64,000 nt of DNA. It comes from Amoebophrya sp. A120 (taxonomy: Eukaryota; Sar; Dinophyceae; Syndiniales; Amoebophryaceae). The stretch spans positions 496,001-560,000 of the forward strand of contig CAJINV010000008.1 of assembly GCA_905178155.1 (NCBI GenBank). The letters are read 5' to 3'. A program made the position numbers and the translations under genes. Below the pieces are notes generated by a model, which searched no databases, was not told where the DNA came from, and saw nothing but the letters and a program-made list of their open reading frames with translations. Positions 44,036 to 53,441 of the stretch are shown here, one piece after another; position 1 is the first letter of the stretch; each line of letters begins with the position of its first letter.

Positions 44036-47017
44036 TTACTCGGGCTGCGATAGTTCTATGAGTACGCGATTCTTGAACGCTCGAAAGTCTTCTGCGTAGG
44101 ACTGTAACCGCGCTGAGCTCTCTTGCATCAGCTGCCCACGTATTGACTGATTGCTCGTCGCAGTAGTACCGGACCGAGCGGGGGGACTGAAGCTTTGATC
44201 CTCTCTTTCGAGCGAGCGATACATGTTGTCAAGGGTGTTCTCGCAGAACCACCGTGGCATGTGCGCGAACCCCAGTTGCGCCTTTGCGGCTGGGTAGCCG
44301 GAAATTTTGATCTTTCGCAGGCCAAGCAGCATGTTCATATTCCACGGATCCTTTTTCCCGTCCTTCATGTCGAGCCGCAGGAACCACACTCCGGACGGAG
44401 GTAGAACGCTGTCCAAAACACGAAAGTCTACATTTTCCACGACTGACCACTCGTTGCACTGGTTTCTGGTTTCATCGATCAGCGTGGCGCTCGCCGACGA
44501 GGCGATCGGGATGAAATCCGGATCTCTCGGCGTTACCGGAGCGTTGTCCTTATTCGACACCATCCCAGCTACGGACAGTGTCCAGTCCCGTGCACGGGAA
44601 AACCCCCACCACTTGATGGCAATTCCGCTACAGGAAAACTTCCACCCCTGCTTGAAGGTGAAGAGCAAAGAGCAACTGTTGTCCATCGTCATAAACTCAG
44701 AATCGGTGCCGTCGAAAAGGTCGAGAGGTTTGCCACGCGTCCTCGCCGCGTCGATTTTTGTCTTGGACGACGTACTGTAGTCCTTGAAGCAGACGCCAGA
44801 GGCAAAGTCGGTGCTTTGCAAGAAGTCCAGAGCAGCCCCGGATTCTTGGCCTCGTTTTTCTCGCTGCAACTCCTGCATCGCGGCGAGTTGTGGCTTGTAG
44901 TAGCGATCGTAAAGTTTCTGGCCGAAGTGCAGGCTTTCCTCGGAGTCGATGGCGGGCAGTATGCGCGTGAAGAATTCGGCGTACAGGAGCCAAGCGTAGT
45001 AGTTTGCAGGGCAGAGAAGCACACTTCGTATCACGGCGTCGAACACTTTTTCCAACGTTGCCCTCTTCTTGTTCAGCGGGTAGGGCCGGCGGTTCGAATT
45101 TGTGCGAAATTGCAATTTGATGGAACTGCCACTGTTTCCCAACATTATCTCGAAACCTGTCTTCAGGCTCCAAAGCGCCAGGGCACGGCAATTCTCGCTT
45201 TGCAAGTACGCATCGGGCGTCGCCACGCACCAGTCCAGCACCTGCATACGCCACGGCGCGACATCGTCTCGTGGTCGGTTGTTCAGCTTGGGTAAAACCA
45301 AAGCAACCACGGTGCACTGCTTCGACCGCCCTCCGGTTTGCTCGCGCCAAGTCAGGTGCGCGTTGTCGTGGCGGGTTGTTTCCAAGCGGCTCGAGTTCCC
45401 GTTCCGCAAACACCAAAAGAATTTGCTGTTGGAAGTAGATCCTGCTGATGCTACGGCAGTGCCTAAACTAGTAGCTTCCTTGAGCGCCAAAAAAGCGCAG
45501 TGGCCTGGCTGCGCCACGCAAACTGCAGGCACGCCGAAGGATTGCGCTAATCCGGTGCCTACCCGGGAGACGGTACCGCACACACCACCCGTTTCGCACA
45601 TGTTCTGTAAGGTGACGGGGCGATTGTGGTAGAAAGCCGCCCAGCTGACGTGAATGTTTTTCCCCTCTCGGTTGTCCGCTCGGTACTCGCACATCTTGTA
45701 CGTAGCCTCGCCGATCCAATTCTTTGAGTCTTTGTCCACATGGTCCTTGGCCGGCTGAAACCGACACTTCTGCTTTGTCGTGTCTACTTTCTGGAAGAAG
45801 TTAGGCGGAACATTTTCCCGGGCCCAGGAAAACTCCGGGCCGGCGCACCAGGTGGCAACGACGTACTTCAGCTGAGCGCAGGTCAACTTTTCTGCGAACG
45901 CAGGAAAAAACTTTTTTTCCGGGGTGGTCGTGAAGTAGAAAAATCGTTCCACCGGATTGATTCCGGCATTGTCAGCCATGAAGCGAAAATTGCAGTCGTG
46001 CCGAACTTTCAGATTCGGATTCGAAAGTGGTTTCATGATGTTCTCGACCAACAACTGCTTCAGAAGCGCAGCTAGGTCAGGATCTGCCGCGGCCGTTTGA
46101 TTTCTATCCTTAGAGGCACTTCTTCCAACCTTAGTCGAACCAACAGCAAGCATGTCACTAGGCACGCGCAGTAAGAATTCCTTTTCCTGAAAAGCCGCAC
46201 TGTCCTCGTGTGTCGGGATGTAGTCACTCCCCACAAGTCCCCCAAGTCCACTCACAAGCCCAGTCCAAATCCCGTTTGCGTACCCAGAAAACGTGTCCAC
46301 TTTAGCGTTCGGGCTGTTGCGTGGTGAAGCTACAGTCGGCTTTGTCGGGGAGCTTGCCAAGGATTGATTTTTGCTTGTTTCCGTCACCGGAATTTCGATT
46401 TCCATTTCTGCAAAAATCAGCGCACACGCAACAGCTACCTTCGCTTCGAAAGCGCTCTTTTGAAAGGGGTGCTGTTGCCAGATGCGCGCAAAGGATGTTT
46501 GTCCGTCGTTGAGGTTATTCGGAGAGCAGCTGGACGCACTACTATCCCCGCTCATCTGAAGGCGCTCGAGGAAAAACCTGGCTAAGAGGATCAGAGTCAT
46601 GCTCCAGCGCTGTTGCTCCGTCAGTTTTGCGTTCAGATCTGTCCCGGGTTCGCCGCTCGTTAACAAGAGCTGAAGCAAAGACGGAGACGCTGGCGCCAGA
46701 GAACTCGACGCATCTTGTACCGCTTTGTCTGCAAGAATTAACAACGCCGCAACGCTCAGATCTACCGGGAGGGCTGCGATGCTGTCAGGTAAGTAGATGG
46801 CTAGCCTCGAATCTTTGTCGGTCATCACGCGAAGGTAGCCGAGCTTCCAAAGCAGGTTCGCGTTGGTGAGCTTTTTCATGTCTGATGCACTGCCGTGCTC
46901 ACACGACTCAACTTCGCGAGGAATGGAGTCGTAGAGTTGAGAGAGAAGCTGTTCTTCATATGGTCTCAGCTTGCTGCCCCGCGGAGTAGCAGGGGCGCTG
47001 CCCTTATCGCCAGCCAT
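44036..47017 (-). CDS. Large single-exon protein with transglutaminase-like core
   Basis: 993 residues in one uninterrupted frame, unusual here because most neighbours of this size have introns. The middle (about residues 470-510) has GGVCGTVSR...GLAQSFGVPA...QPGHCAF. This resembles the Cys and His environment of the transglutaminase-like/papain-like fold: a Cys at a helix start, GIPA-like turn, then His. I cannot place the third (Asp) residue. The N-terminal 250 residues are helical and partly low complexity. The C-terminal 250 residues (WKFSCSGIAIKWWGFSRARDW, GVWFLRLDMKDGKK) look like a beta-sandwich, perhaps carbohydrate-binding. Possible activity is a peptidase, amidase or cross-linking enzyme; this is inference only. 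No signal peptide is evident. Confidence 0.6.
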   Translation of the reverse strand: MAGDKGSAPATPRGSKLRPYEEQLLSQLYDSIPREVESCEHGSASDMKKLTNANLLWKLGYLRVMTDKDSRLAIYLPDSIAALPVDLSVAALLILADKAVQDASSSLAPASPSLLQLLLTSGEPGTDLNAKLTEQQRWSMTLILLARFFLERLQMSGDSSASSCSPNNLNDGQTSFARIWQQHPFQKSAFEAKVAVACALIFAEMEIEIPVTETSKNQSLASSPTKPTVASPRNSPNAKVDTFSGYANGIWTGLVSGLGGLVGSDYIPTHEDSAAFQEKEFLLRVPSDMLAVGSTKVGRSASKDRNQTAAADPDLAALLKQLLVENIMKPLSNPNLKVRHDCNFRFMADNAGINPVERFFYFTTTPEKKFFPAFAEKLTCAQLKYVVATWCAGPEFSWARENVPPNFFQKVDTTKQKCRFQPAKDHVDKDSKNWIGEATYKMCEYRADNREGKNIHVSWAAFYHNRPVTLQNMCETGGVCGTVSRVGTGLAQSFGVPAVCVAQPGHCAFLALKEATSLGTAVASAGSTSNSKFFWCLRNGNSSRLETTRHDNAHLTWREQTGGRSKQCTVVALVLPKLNNRPRDDVAPWRMQVLDWCVATPDAYLQSENCRALALWSLKTGFEIMLGNSGSSIKLQFRTNSNRRPYPLNKKRATLEKVFDAVIRSVLLCPANYYAWLLYAEFFTRILPAIDSEESLHFGQKLYDRYYKPQLAAMQELQREKRGQESGAALDFLQSTDFASGVCFKDYSTSSKTKIDAARTRGKPLDLFDGTDSEFMTMDNSCSLLFTFKQGWKFSCSGIAIKWWGFSRARDWTLSVAGMVSNKDNAPVTPRDPDFIPIASSASATLIDETRNQCNEWSVVENVDFRVLDSVLPPSGVWFLRLDMKDGKKDPWNMNMLLGLRKIKISGYPAAKAQLGFAHMPRWFCENTLDNMYRSLEREDQSFSPPARSGTTATSNQSIRGQLMQESSARLQSYAEDFRAFKNRVLIELSQPE

Positions 47018-47621
47018 GATAAAACTTTAGCAGATCGATTTTCCACAGCGATTGCAAAGTTCACGAAACTTAAGGCAAACGTCGAAAGTTAAAGAGGAGA
47101 TGCATTACGGAACAGCCTACTTACAAAAGTGCTGACAGTGTTTATGCAGGAGAAGCGGGAAGATAAATATGGGAGAAAGTCAAAAAAAAAAGTGAGGTAG
47201 CAGATAGACGATTGGGTATTGGGTTTGGGTTACTGCACGTGTATAGCTCACGATTTTGAAAACAAATTCTATTCCTCAACAGAAATTGACCGACTGCCGA
47301 TTGACCCATTCGTTTAAACTCTTTCACAGACCGATTCGCAAATGAATATGAACCGATACTTTACAATGCTGAATCTTGCTCATACCTGGGTGCCCGGCTC
47401 AGTCAGGATGGTCTCGATATTTCCTCGTGACTAAGAATCAGTATCCCCCTGTCAGGGGGATACTGATTCTACAGAATCAGAAACAGAACGTGCACACACA
47501 TTGAGCTTGCCAATAACGCAACACCGAACTTCCAGCACAAGCGGAAGACATGTGCAAAGAAGTAGTTTTTCAATGTGCCGCGTTTTCGTCTTGGTTGTTG
47601 TGCTTTATTCTCTGTACAAAG
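47018..47621. other. Intergenic region with perfect palindrome
   Basis: About 600 bases between the F-BAR gene stop and the transglutaminase-like gene start. It contains a perfect 37-nt palindrome at 47434-47470 and nothing else recognisable. Confidence 0.7.
47434..47470. repeat. Perfect 18-bp hairpin palindrome
   Basis: Arms AGAATCAGTATCCCCCTG and exact reverse complement separated by one T. A further AGAATCAG follows at 47473. It lies between two minus-strand genes, so it could act as a 3' processing or termination structure or be a tiny inverted-repeat element. Confidence 0.85.
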
Positions 47622-50132
47622 CTATATCGCTATTGTGACCGTGGTCTTTCGAATTCGGTGTGTGAGTAGCGCAAGAAACCGGTCCAGCACCGGAGCCGCG
47701 AGGTGATCGTAATGCTGTGCGGCAGTTTTTAGAATCACGCGAACCACGTCTTCCTGCTCTACGCCGAAAGACTCCATTTGGAGCGCGAGAGTAACCTGTG
47801 TTTGCATCAAGATCACAGTTCTGCTCTTGGAGAATACCACCTCAAAGAAGGGACTTGCTGAATCTCGATTATTCTTCTAAACGCATGCAATTCAAATATT
47901 TTTTCGAAAGGAATTTCCGTTATCAAAAAATGCCCTATGAATGTATACCACATCTTCGAGAATCGCTGGGCAGCTCTCCCACGGGTCTTCAGCACTTCTC
48001 TCTTGCACAGTGTCCGTGTCGTCCGCAGGCGTAGAAACAGCTTTCAACGACACAAATAAGCCGTTGTTTGATGCAGTATTTTTCTCCTCAGCGTGTCTTT
48101 TCGCAAACCACACTGCTCTCGCGTACTTTTGCCATGCGTCGCTGATCACCATCGCGGCCATCTCTTCCCAAAATGCCTCTTTGCTCCACAACGGCGCGTG
48201 GAATATCGCTTCTTGCACCCGGGTTCTCCTCCTCTTCGTCTCTATTCTGCCTTCCAGCACGGGGACAAAGACGTCGATGTGGCGAGAAAGGTTGACGACA
48301 TTAACCGCGAGCGCCGTGTCTATTGTTTTTGCTGCGTCAATCTGGTCGGTGGCCTGCTGAAAGATTGTGATCAGGAACTCCGATGGGGTTTTCGGAACTT
48401 CTTTTGTCGCAACAGCACCAGTACTGGTTGGCGATCTCGCGAGATCTGATGTCGCAGGCTGCGACAGGACATCAGGCAGTCCGGGATCGTGCGTCGCAAA
48501 AGCCCCGTAATCCAGAGCGCCGGGACTTTGTTGCTTAGCGTCTCCTTCTTCTTCTAGATCTGCGACTGACCAGCAAGGCATCTTTTCCTGCAGCAAAATC
48601 TCCTCCCGCAGCATTCCGAAAAATGCTCGACGAAGACCCGCGCTATTCCGCATGGCAGCCTGCAACATAGAAAACTTCTCCGAATCGAAACTGCTTTTCG
48701 TTTTCGGCGAGGCCGCATTTATTGATGTGTCATCTCGGGTGGAGAACAACATCTCAAAGCAGGCCGCAAGCAGCTGCGCGTTTTTCGTGTCTTTCTTGGC
48801 AGCCTCGTCATGGGTCGCGTTCTGCGGAGACGTGGAAGCAACAATATCGCTGGTCGCAAGAAGTCCGGAAAGGCTGTCTTGATCTTGCACCAGCGCGCGA
48901 TAAGGAACAAACCTGAAGTCCCGCTTTGTCGCGGCCAGGTATGCGCCAGGATTTACTGTTGCGCTGGGCGCGCTCGACGGTGATGACGGGTGGAGGGTCT
49001 GGCCAGTTTTAATATTGTTGTTTTTCTCCCTGTCGTGCTGGTCTTTTATGAACTTTTGCAGATCGCCGGCCGGGTTCACGTCTTCGCAGCACTTGAATAT
49101 CGTTTCGATATCATACTGCAGATTCCGCACGTAGCTGGTCTCATACACCATGAGCTTCATGCTGGCATCGCGGAAGCACTGCAGCTTTTTCTCTTCCATG
49201 TCCTGCAGCGCGTCCAAGATAGCGTTCATCTGCAGAAAGTACATGTCCTCTGCCTGCGAAGCTTCGACGGCCACACGCTTGAACTCGTCTTCGAAAATGA
49301 AGGCACGCTTTATCGCGTCGAACAAACTGCTCTGCTGGGCGTTTCGCTTCGCCGCCTGCGCATCGCTGTCGGTGTCGTCGGGCGAAGGTGCTGCAGTGAA
49401 AAGTGGAGGGGGGCTCCCCGACGTGGATGCGGAGAAGTAGTTCCCCAAACCAGAATGATTCAGACTTTGCCTGTGTTTCAGAAACAATTTTTCCGCGTTC
49501 CTGCTGGTCTCCTTAAACTTTTCGCGCAGAATGTCGTAATTGTGGTGCTTTGCTATGCGTAACTTTGTAACTCTGGCTGCGTCGACCGACATGTTTTGAT
49601 GCACAATGTGATGCTGCTGCAGCATGCTCTGCAGCATCAGCCCGACGTCCGTGCGGATCTGATCCGCGAGCGCCGTCCCCTGGTCCGCACGGTTCGCGAG
49701 CAGCGAGCGTATGGCGTCGTAGGCTTCCTCTATCGAGCTGATGCCAGCGTTAGGTGGAGACGACATTTCCGTTGTGCTAGTGCCACCGGCTGTTGAGGAC
49801 AAAGATACAGCTCCACCTTGGTCGGTCGTTGGCGTTGTTCCGGTCTTGGTCCTGGAATTTGCAACGAGAGTGCTCAATTCTTTTGCGTACCGGTCTTCCA
49901 TGTCCGCCACTTTTTGCATCAGGCTCGCGAAGTCTTCTAGAGTCTGACGAGTGTGGTTCCGCTTCAGTAACGTGTTTGCGTGCGCAAACATGTGCTTTCG
50001 GAAGCTGTAACTTGTCCGCTTGGCTCTCTGTCCCTCGTGCTCTCCGCCAATCTCCCCATTGGATAAGAAAGGTTCGCTACTGCTGGACTCTTTCGAGTCC
50101 CGCGGGGAGGATATGCTAAACTCCTGCGCCAT
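47622..50132 (-). CDS. F-BAR (FCH)-like membrane-curvature protein
   Basis: Two exons, 50132-47949 and 47795-47622 (GTATAC...ACACAG intron); 785 residues. Residues about 40-90 (SFRKHMFAHANTLLKRNHTRQTLEDF, MEDRYAKELSTLV) resemble the FCH start of F-BAR domains, where a 'run, then YAK-L' pattern is typical. A long charged coiled coil follows (AFIFEDEFKRVAVEASQAEDMYFLQMNAIL, MEEKKLQCFRDASMKLMVYE). F-BAR dimers bend membranes during endocytosis or cytokinesis. Two Ser/Thr/Ala-rich low-complexity inserts lengthen the N-terminal half. I see no SH3 domain at the C-terminus; instead there is a helical end (VEQEDVVRVILKTAAQHYDHL). The domain call rests on pattern only. Confidence 0.6.
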
Positions 50133-51064
50133 TTTTTTTTGCTCGTGCTCGTTCTAGTATGTGTGCGTAAAGAGTAAAGCCATCGCGTTGAGACGGTATA
50201 CTTGGTCGGAGACAGAGACGAAAAATCTTGTCCACAAACTCGAACCTGGAATGTGAAAGTCTTCTAGATCTAGACTTCAGATCTTTACTCTTACCCGTGC
50301 AAGCGACACAAATGCGCCGCGTGTATAAGATCGTGCTTCGGCGACCTTCAGTCGAACTTGCAGATGGAGTCTGAGCGTAGACCTACTGCACAGAAATGAA
50401 AATCACACGCAATGAAGAAGCCGGAGCTGCGCCACGATTGCATTCGATCCCCCATCGTTTCTTGCGAAAATAGATCGGCAGTCTGCGATGAAACGACTGC
50501 GATGACAGAGATCCGATCACCATGCATCACCATCATCTCGCGGATCGTAAAAATAAATAAGCACCAACTGCAAGAATAGAAACCGGTGAAATTTCGACGA
50601 ACACAAAGAATACAGACCCATTGGGCGGACACGAATGCAGCTGGCAACAATCGTCCACGAGAAGGGGAAGCATGTCTTCAGAACTACTTTCCCACGTCTT
50701 TGCCTGCAAGGGGCGCAGGCTTGTACAAACCTTGTCAAACAAAAAACTATACAATGTCCCTGTGATTCAACAAGCTGCCAAGACATATATATTGCCCAGG
50801 ATCTGATCATTCCCATTGTGAATTCTAACTAACAGCAAATGTTTCATCCGGGGTTCTTGCACTTTGAATCCAAAACCTTACCAGAATCGGTGTGACAACG
50901 AAGTCCGTCTAAAAAAAAGCAAAAAGCGTGATATTTGAAATTGGTGTTTGTAAGTAAGACAGTTTTGTTCCTTCTAGCGGTAGCGGTGGAGCCCGACCAC
51001 CATATGGAAAAGCAAAAGCGTGCTGTGCGAACTTTCACATTAGCACTGTTTCATGCACTGTAGG
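50133..51064. other. Intergenic region
   Basis: About 930 bases between the R-SNARE stop and the F-BAR start. Short frames only; nothing recognisable on either strand. Confidence 0.6.
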
Positions 51065-52514
51065 TCATTGCGACTGCGGTGGTGGCGCGTTTTGAGCAGC
51101 ATCTGGTGGAGGTGGAGTTTCGGCGCCGTTGTGCCAGAAAAAATAGTAGCCGAGCAGCAGTGCGAGTACTACGGCGCCTCCGATCATGATCGATACCTTG
51201 GTGTCTTTCCACCAGAAATACTCGCGCACTTCGCGGCTCTTCTCCTTGTATTCCATCGCAGTTACTTCCATCGCCTGCGGTTTATTTCATTTTCATCTTG
51301 ATACAATGCCTCGCTACTTTTAACAGTACGTAGCCACAACTGCAGCATCATGCTGTTCCCATAACTGTACAAAAAGTAGCCGAGAATAAACAAAATTGAA
51401 ATTCAAATAGATACTTCAGCGTCTTCCTGAAGGTTGTCGAGCCGCTCTGTATTTTGTATCACTTCTCGTATGTTTTCTTTGAGCAATCCCTTGACCCCCT
51501 CGGTTTTCTGCTGCATCCGCGCGAGCTTGTCCACTTCTTCGGGCCGCTCGTACCTGTCGAGGAGTCTGCGCAGCTCGAGCTGGACTTTTTCGTTGTTGAG
51601 AGAGTTCTTTTCGGTGAAATCGTCGTCTATCGCGTAGTTTGCTTCGATGAAACGCGACAACTCCGTGAGCAGCTCGTAGGTGATGCGGTCCGGGTAGTCT
51701 TTCGAGCAACAGACGACCCCGTATAGCATGTCGCCCGCTGGGTAGGACATCAAAATCGAGATTGTCGAATCCTGCCAGATGAGACGCTGCCGCTATCTAA
51801 TGCAAAAATGTCTGGGTCTGGAATGTTGCCGGGTTTGTCATGCATGTTTTGCATGACCCAGGATGTCTGTAATGCATGACCTAGCATCACAGATCTTTAG
51901 AGGGCTTCCTGATGCCTATTCCGCATGACAAATGCCCTCCCCGCGTAGCACAAACTAGACTCCTCTTGCTGATCATGCAAGAATACAGATTTTTTTAGAA
52001 TCCAAAGTTAGCATCACAAGCTTCAACCTTCCAGCCCCAGACATTTTTGCATTCGATAGCCGCTGCCCTGGCACCAGCCGGTGTTTGGACGCCGTGAGGA
52101 TCTGTTCGAACGTCTTTGCGGTATCTGTCTCGCTCCTATCGAATGTAAAAATGTCTGGGTCTGGAAACTTGTGATGCTGGGTGGCGGCTCATGATGAGGC
52201 TACGAATACTGGCTCAGCATGACAAGTTTCTGAGCTCCTAGGTGTTGCCTATTCTGCATGACAAACTACGGCTCTGCATCACAGAAAAACGGAGCTCTTG
52301 GGTAACGTGCATGACAGATTTAAGAGTCATGCCAGACAAGCATGACAAACATGAATTCTTCCAGACCCAGACACTTTTACGGTTGATAGCTCCCGCTGAA
52401 CTCCGGGTGGCACAAGGATGCGAGCAGCACAGCACCTGTCTTACTGTTGCCTCCCCGGACGCGGCCACAACCGACGTACACGAGGTTTATCGGATTGCCT
52501 CCCGCTACTTCCAT
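51065..52514 (-). CDS. Longin R-SNARE (YKT6-like longin, transmembrane anchor)
   Basis: Vesicle-fusion SNARE, 260 residues from four exons; two junctions are introner elements E10 and E11. The first 130 residues form a longin domain closest in my memory to YKT6 (NLVYVGCGRV, LVPGQRQRL, KDYPDRITYELL). The SNARE helix (about 170-225) is EGVKGLLKENIREVIQNTERLDNLQEDAE followed by SREVREYFWWKD. A C-terminal membrane span (VSIMIGGAVVLALLLGYYFF) and a Pro/Ala/Gln tail complete it. Two oddities: the position of the zero-layer Arg (VLER in VAMPs) reads VIQN, and a YKT6-like longin normally goes with a prenylated CAAX end, not a membrane span. The ATG at 52514 is the first that opens the longin fold. 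Confidence 0.8.
51794..52058. mobile_element. Introner-like element E10 (family F)
   Basis: 265 bp in the R-SNARE gene, with arms AAAAATGTCTGGGTCTGGAA and complement and TATC...GATA ends. Target duplication GCCGC at 51789-51793 and 52059-52063. Excision gives PGQRQRLIWQDS. The interior matches E12 in reverse orientation. Confidence 0.93.
52137..52388. mobile_element. Introner-like element E11 (family F)
   Basis: 252 bp in the R-SNARE gene, same arms as E10 but a diverged interior. Target duplication GCTCC at 52132-52136 and 52389-52393. Excision gives EFSGSETDTAKTFEQ. Confidence 0.92.
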
Positions 52515-53441
52515 GATGAGATGGCGACACCAGCAGCAGGGCACTTCACATCAACACCGGCGCTGGCCTCATCAAGGTGTGTTCACCGTGTCCAAAAAAC
52601 TCGCTGTCGTTCCAATGCCATCTTTTGCTTTTTCTGTACTCGCAGGGTGTCTTGAAAAAAAACCGCGATCACGGGTCCCCACACAAGTATGCTCGGCGGG
52701 GACGGTACTACGCAGGCATTCAATATTTTTTAAGTGTAATAGTAGACCCAGCTGTTGCTGCTGCTGCAGTTTCTACTTTATAAAAAAAAAACTGCGAGGG
52801 GATGCGCGCAAAATCGAGGACCAAATATCGTTTAAAAAGGACACAAAACGGAAGAGCTTTCCTCCGCCAGGCTGCAGTTCTTTTGAAACGTAATACGACG
52901 AGAAAGATGGAACAAATGTTCTTTTTCCCAGACGATGCACTGCTCCTTCTTCGTGACGTACTCCACAAACGTGACGAACCTCAAAGTAGAAACCGAATTG
53001 ACATTAAGCATGATTTTACACAAGTTCGATCTTTAGTTCGAGGTCATTTCTACTTTGGCTTTGCTAGGGATGCATTGCTCAACATTTAGAATTAGACGCT
53101 TCTTTCATAATTGCAATAGTTGTAACCTGGACTAGTTCAGCTGTAGAATGGCGAATTATTAATCTAGCGAAACAAGTTGAATTTGAAACGAAAAAGCGTA
53201 TCTGATCATACCGTGGATGAAGCCTCAAAGTAATTCTTAAAAAAGAAACCGGAGTTCCGTAGATCAGGAAGCACAGCGAAGCGCACGATATGCTATGCCG
53301 CCTTGTGAAAAATCATCTACATACAAGGAGAGAAACCATCGGAAACAGTTCGCAAATAGACGTATTTGAATTTGTGTGTGTCACTGAGTTCATTCGTTTT
53401 TCATTGTTGACGACTAAAGGTAATGTCACGATTAGACCAAT
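52515..53441. other. Intergenic region
   Basis: About 930 bases between the PG-rich repeat gene stop and the R-SNARE start. Poly-A/T runs only; no gene, repeat or RNA was recognised. Confidence 0.6.
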
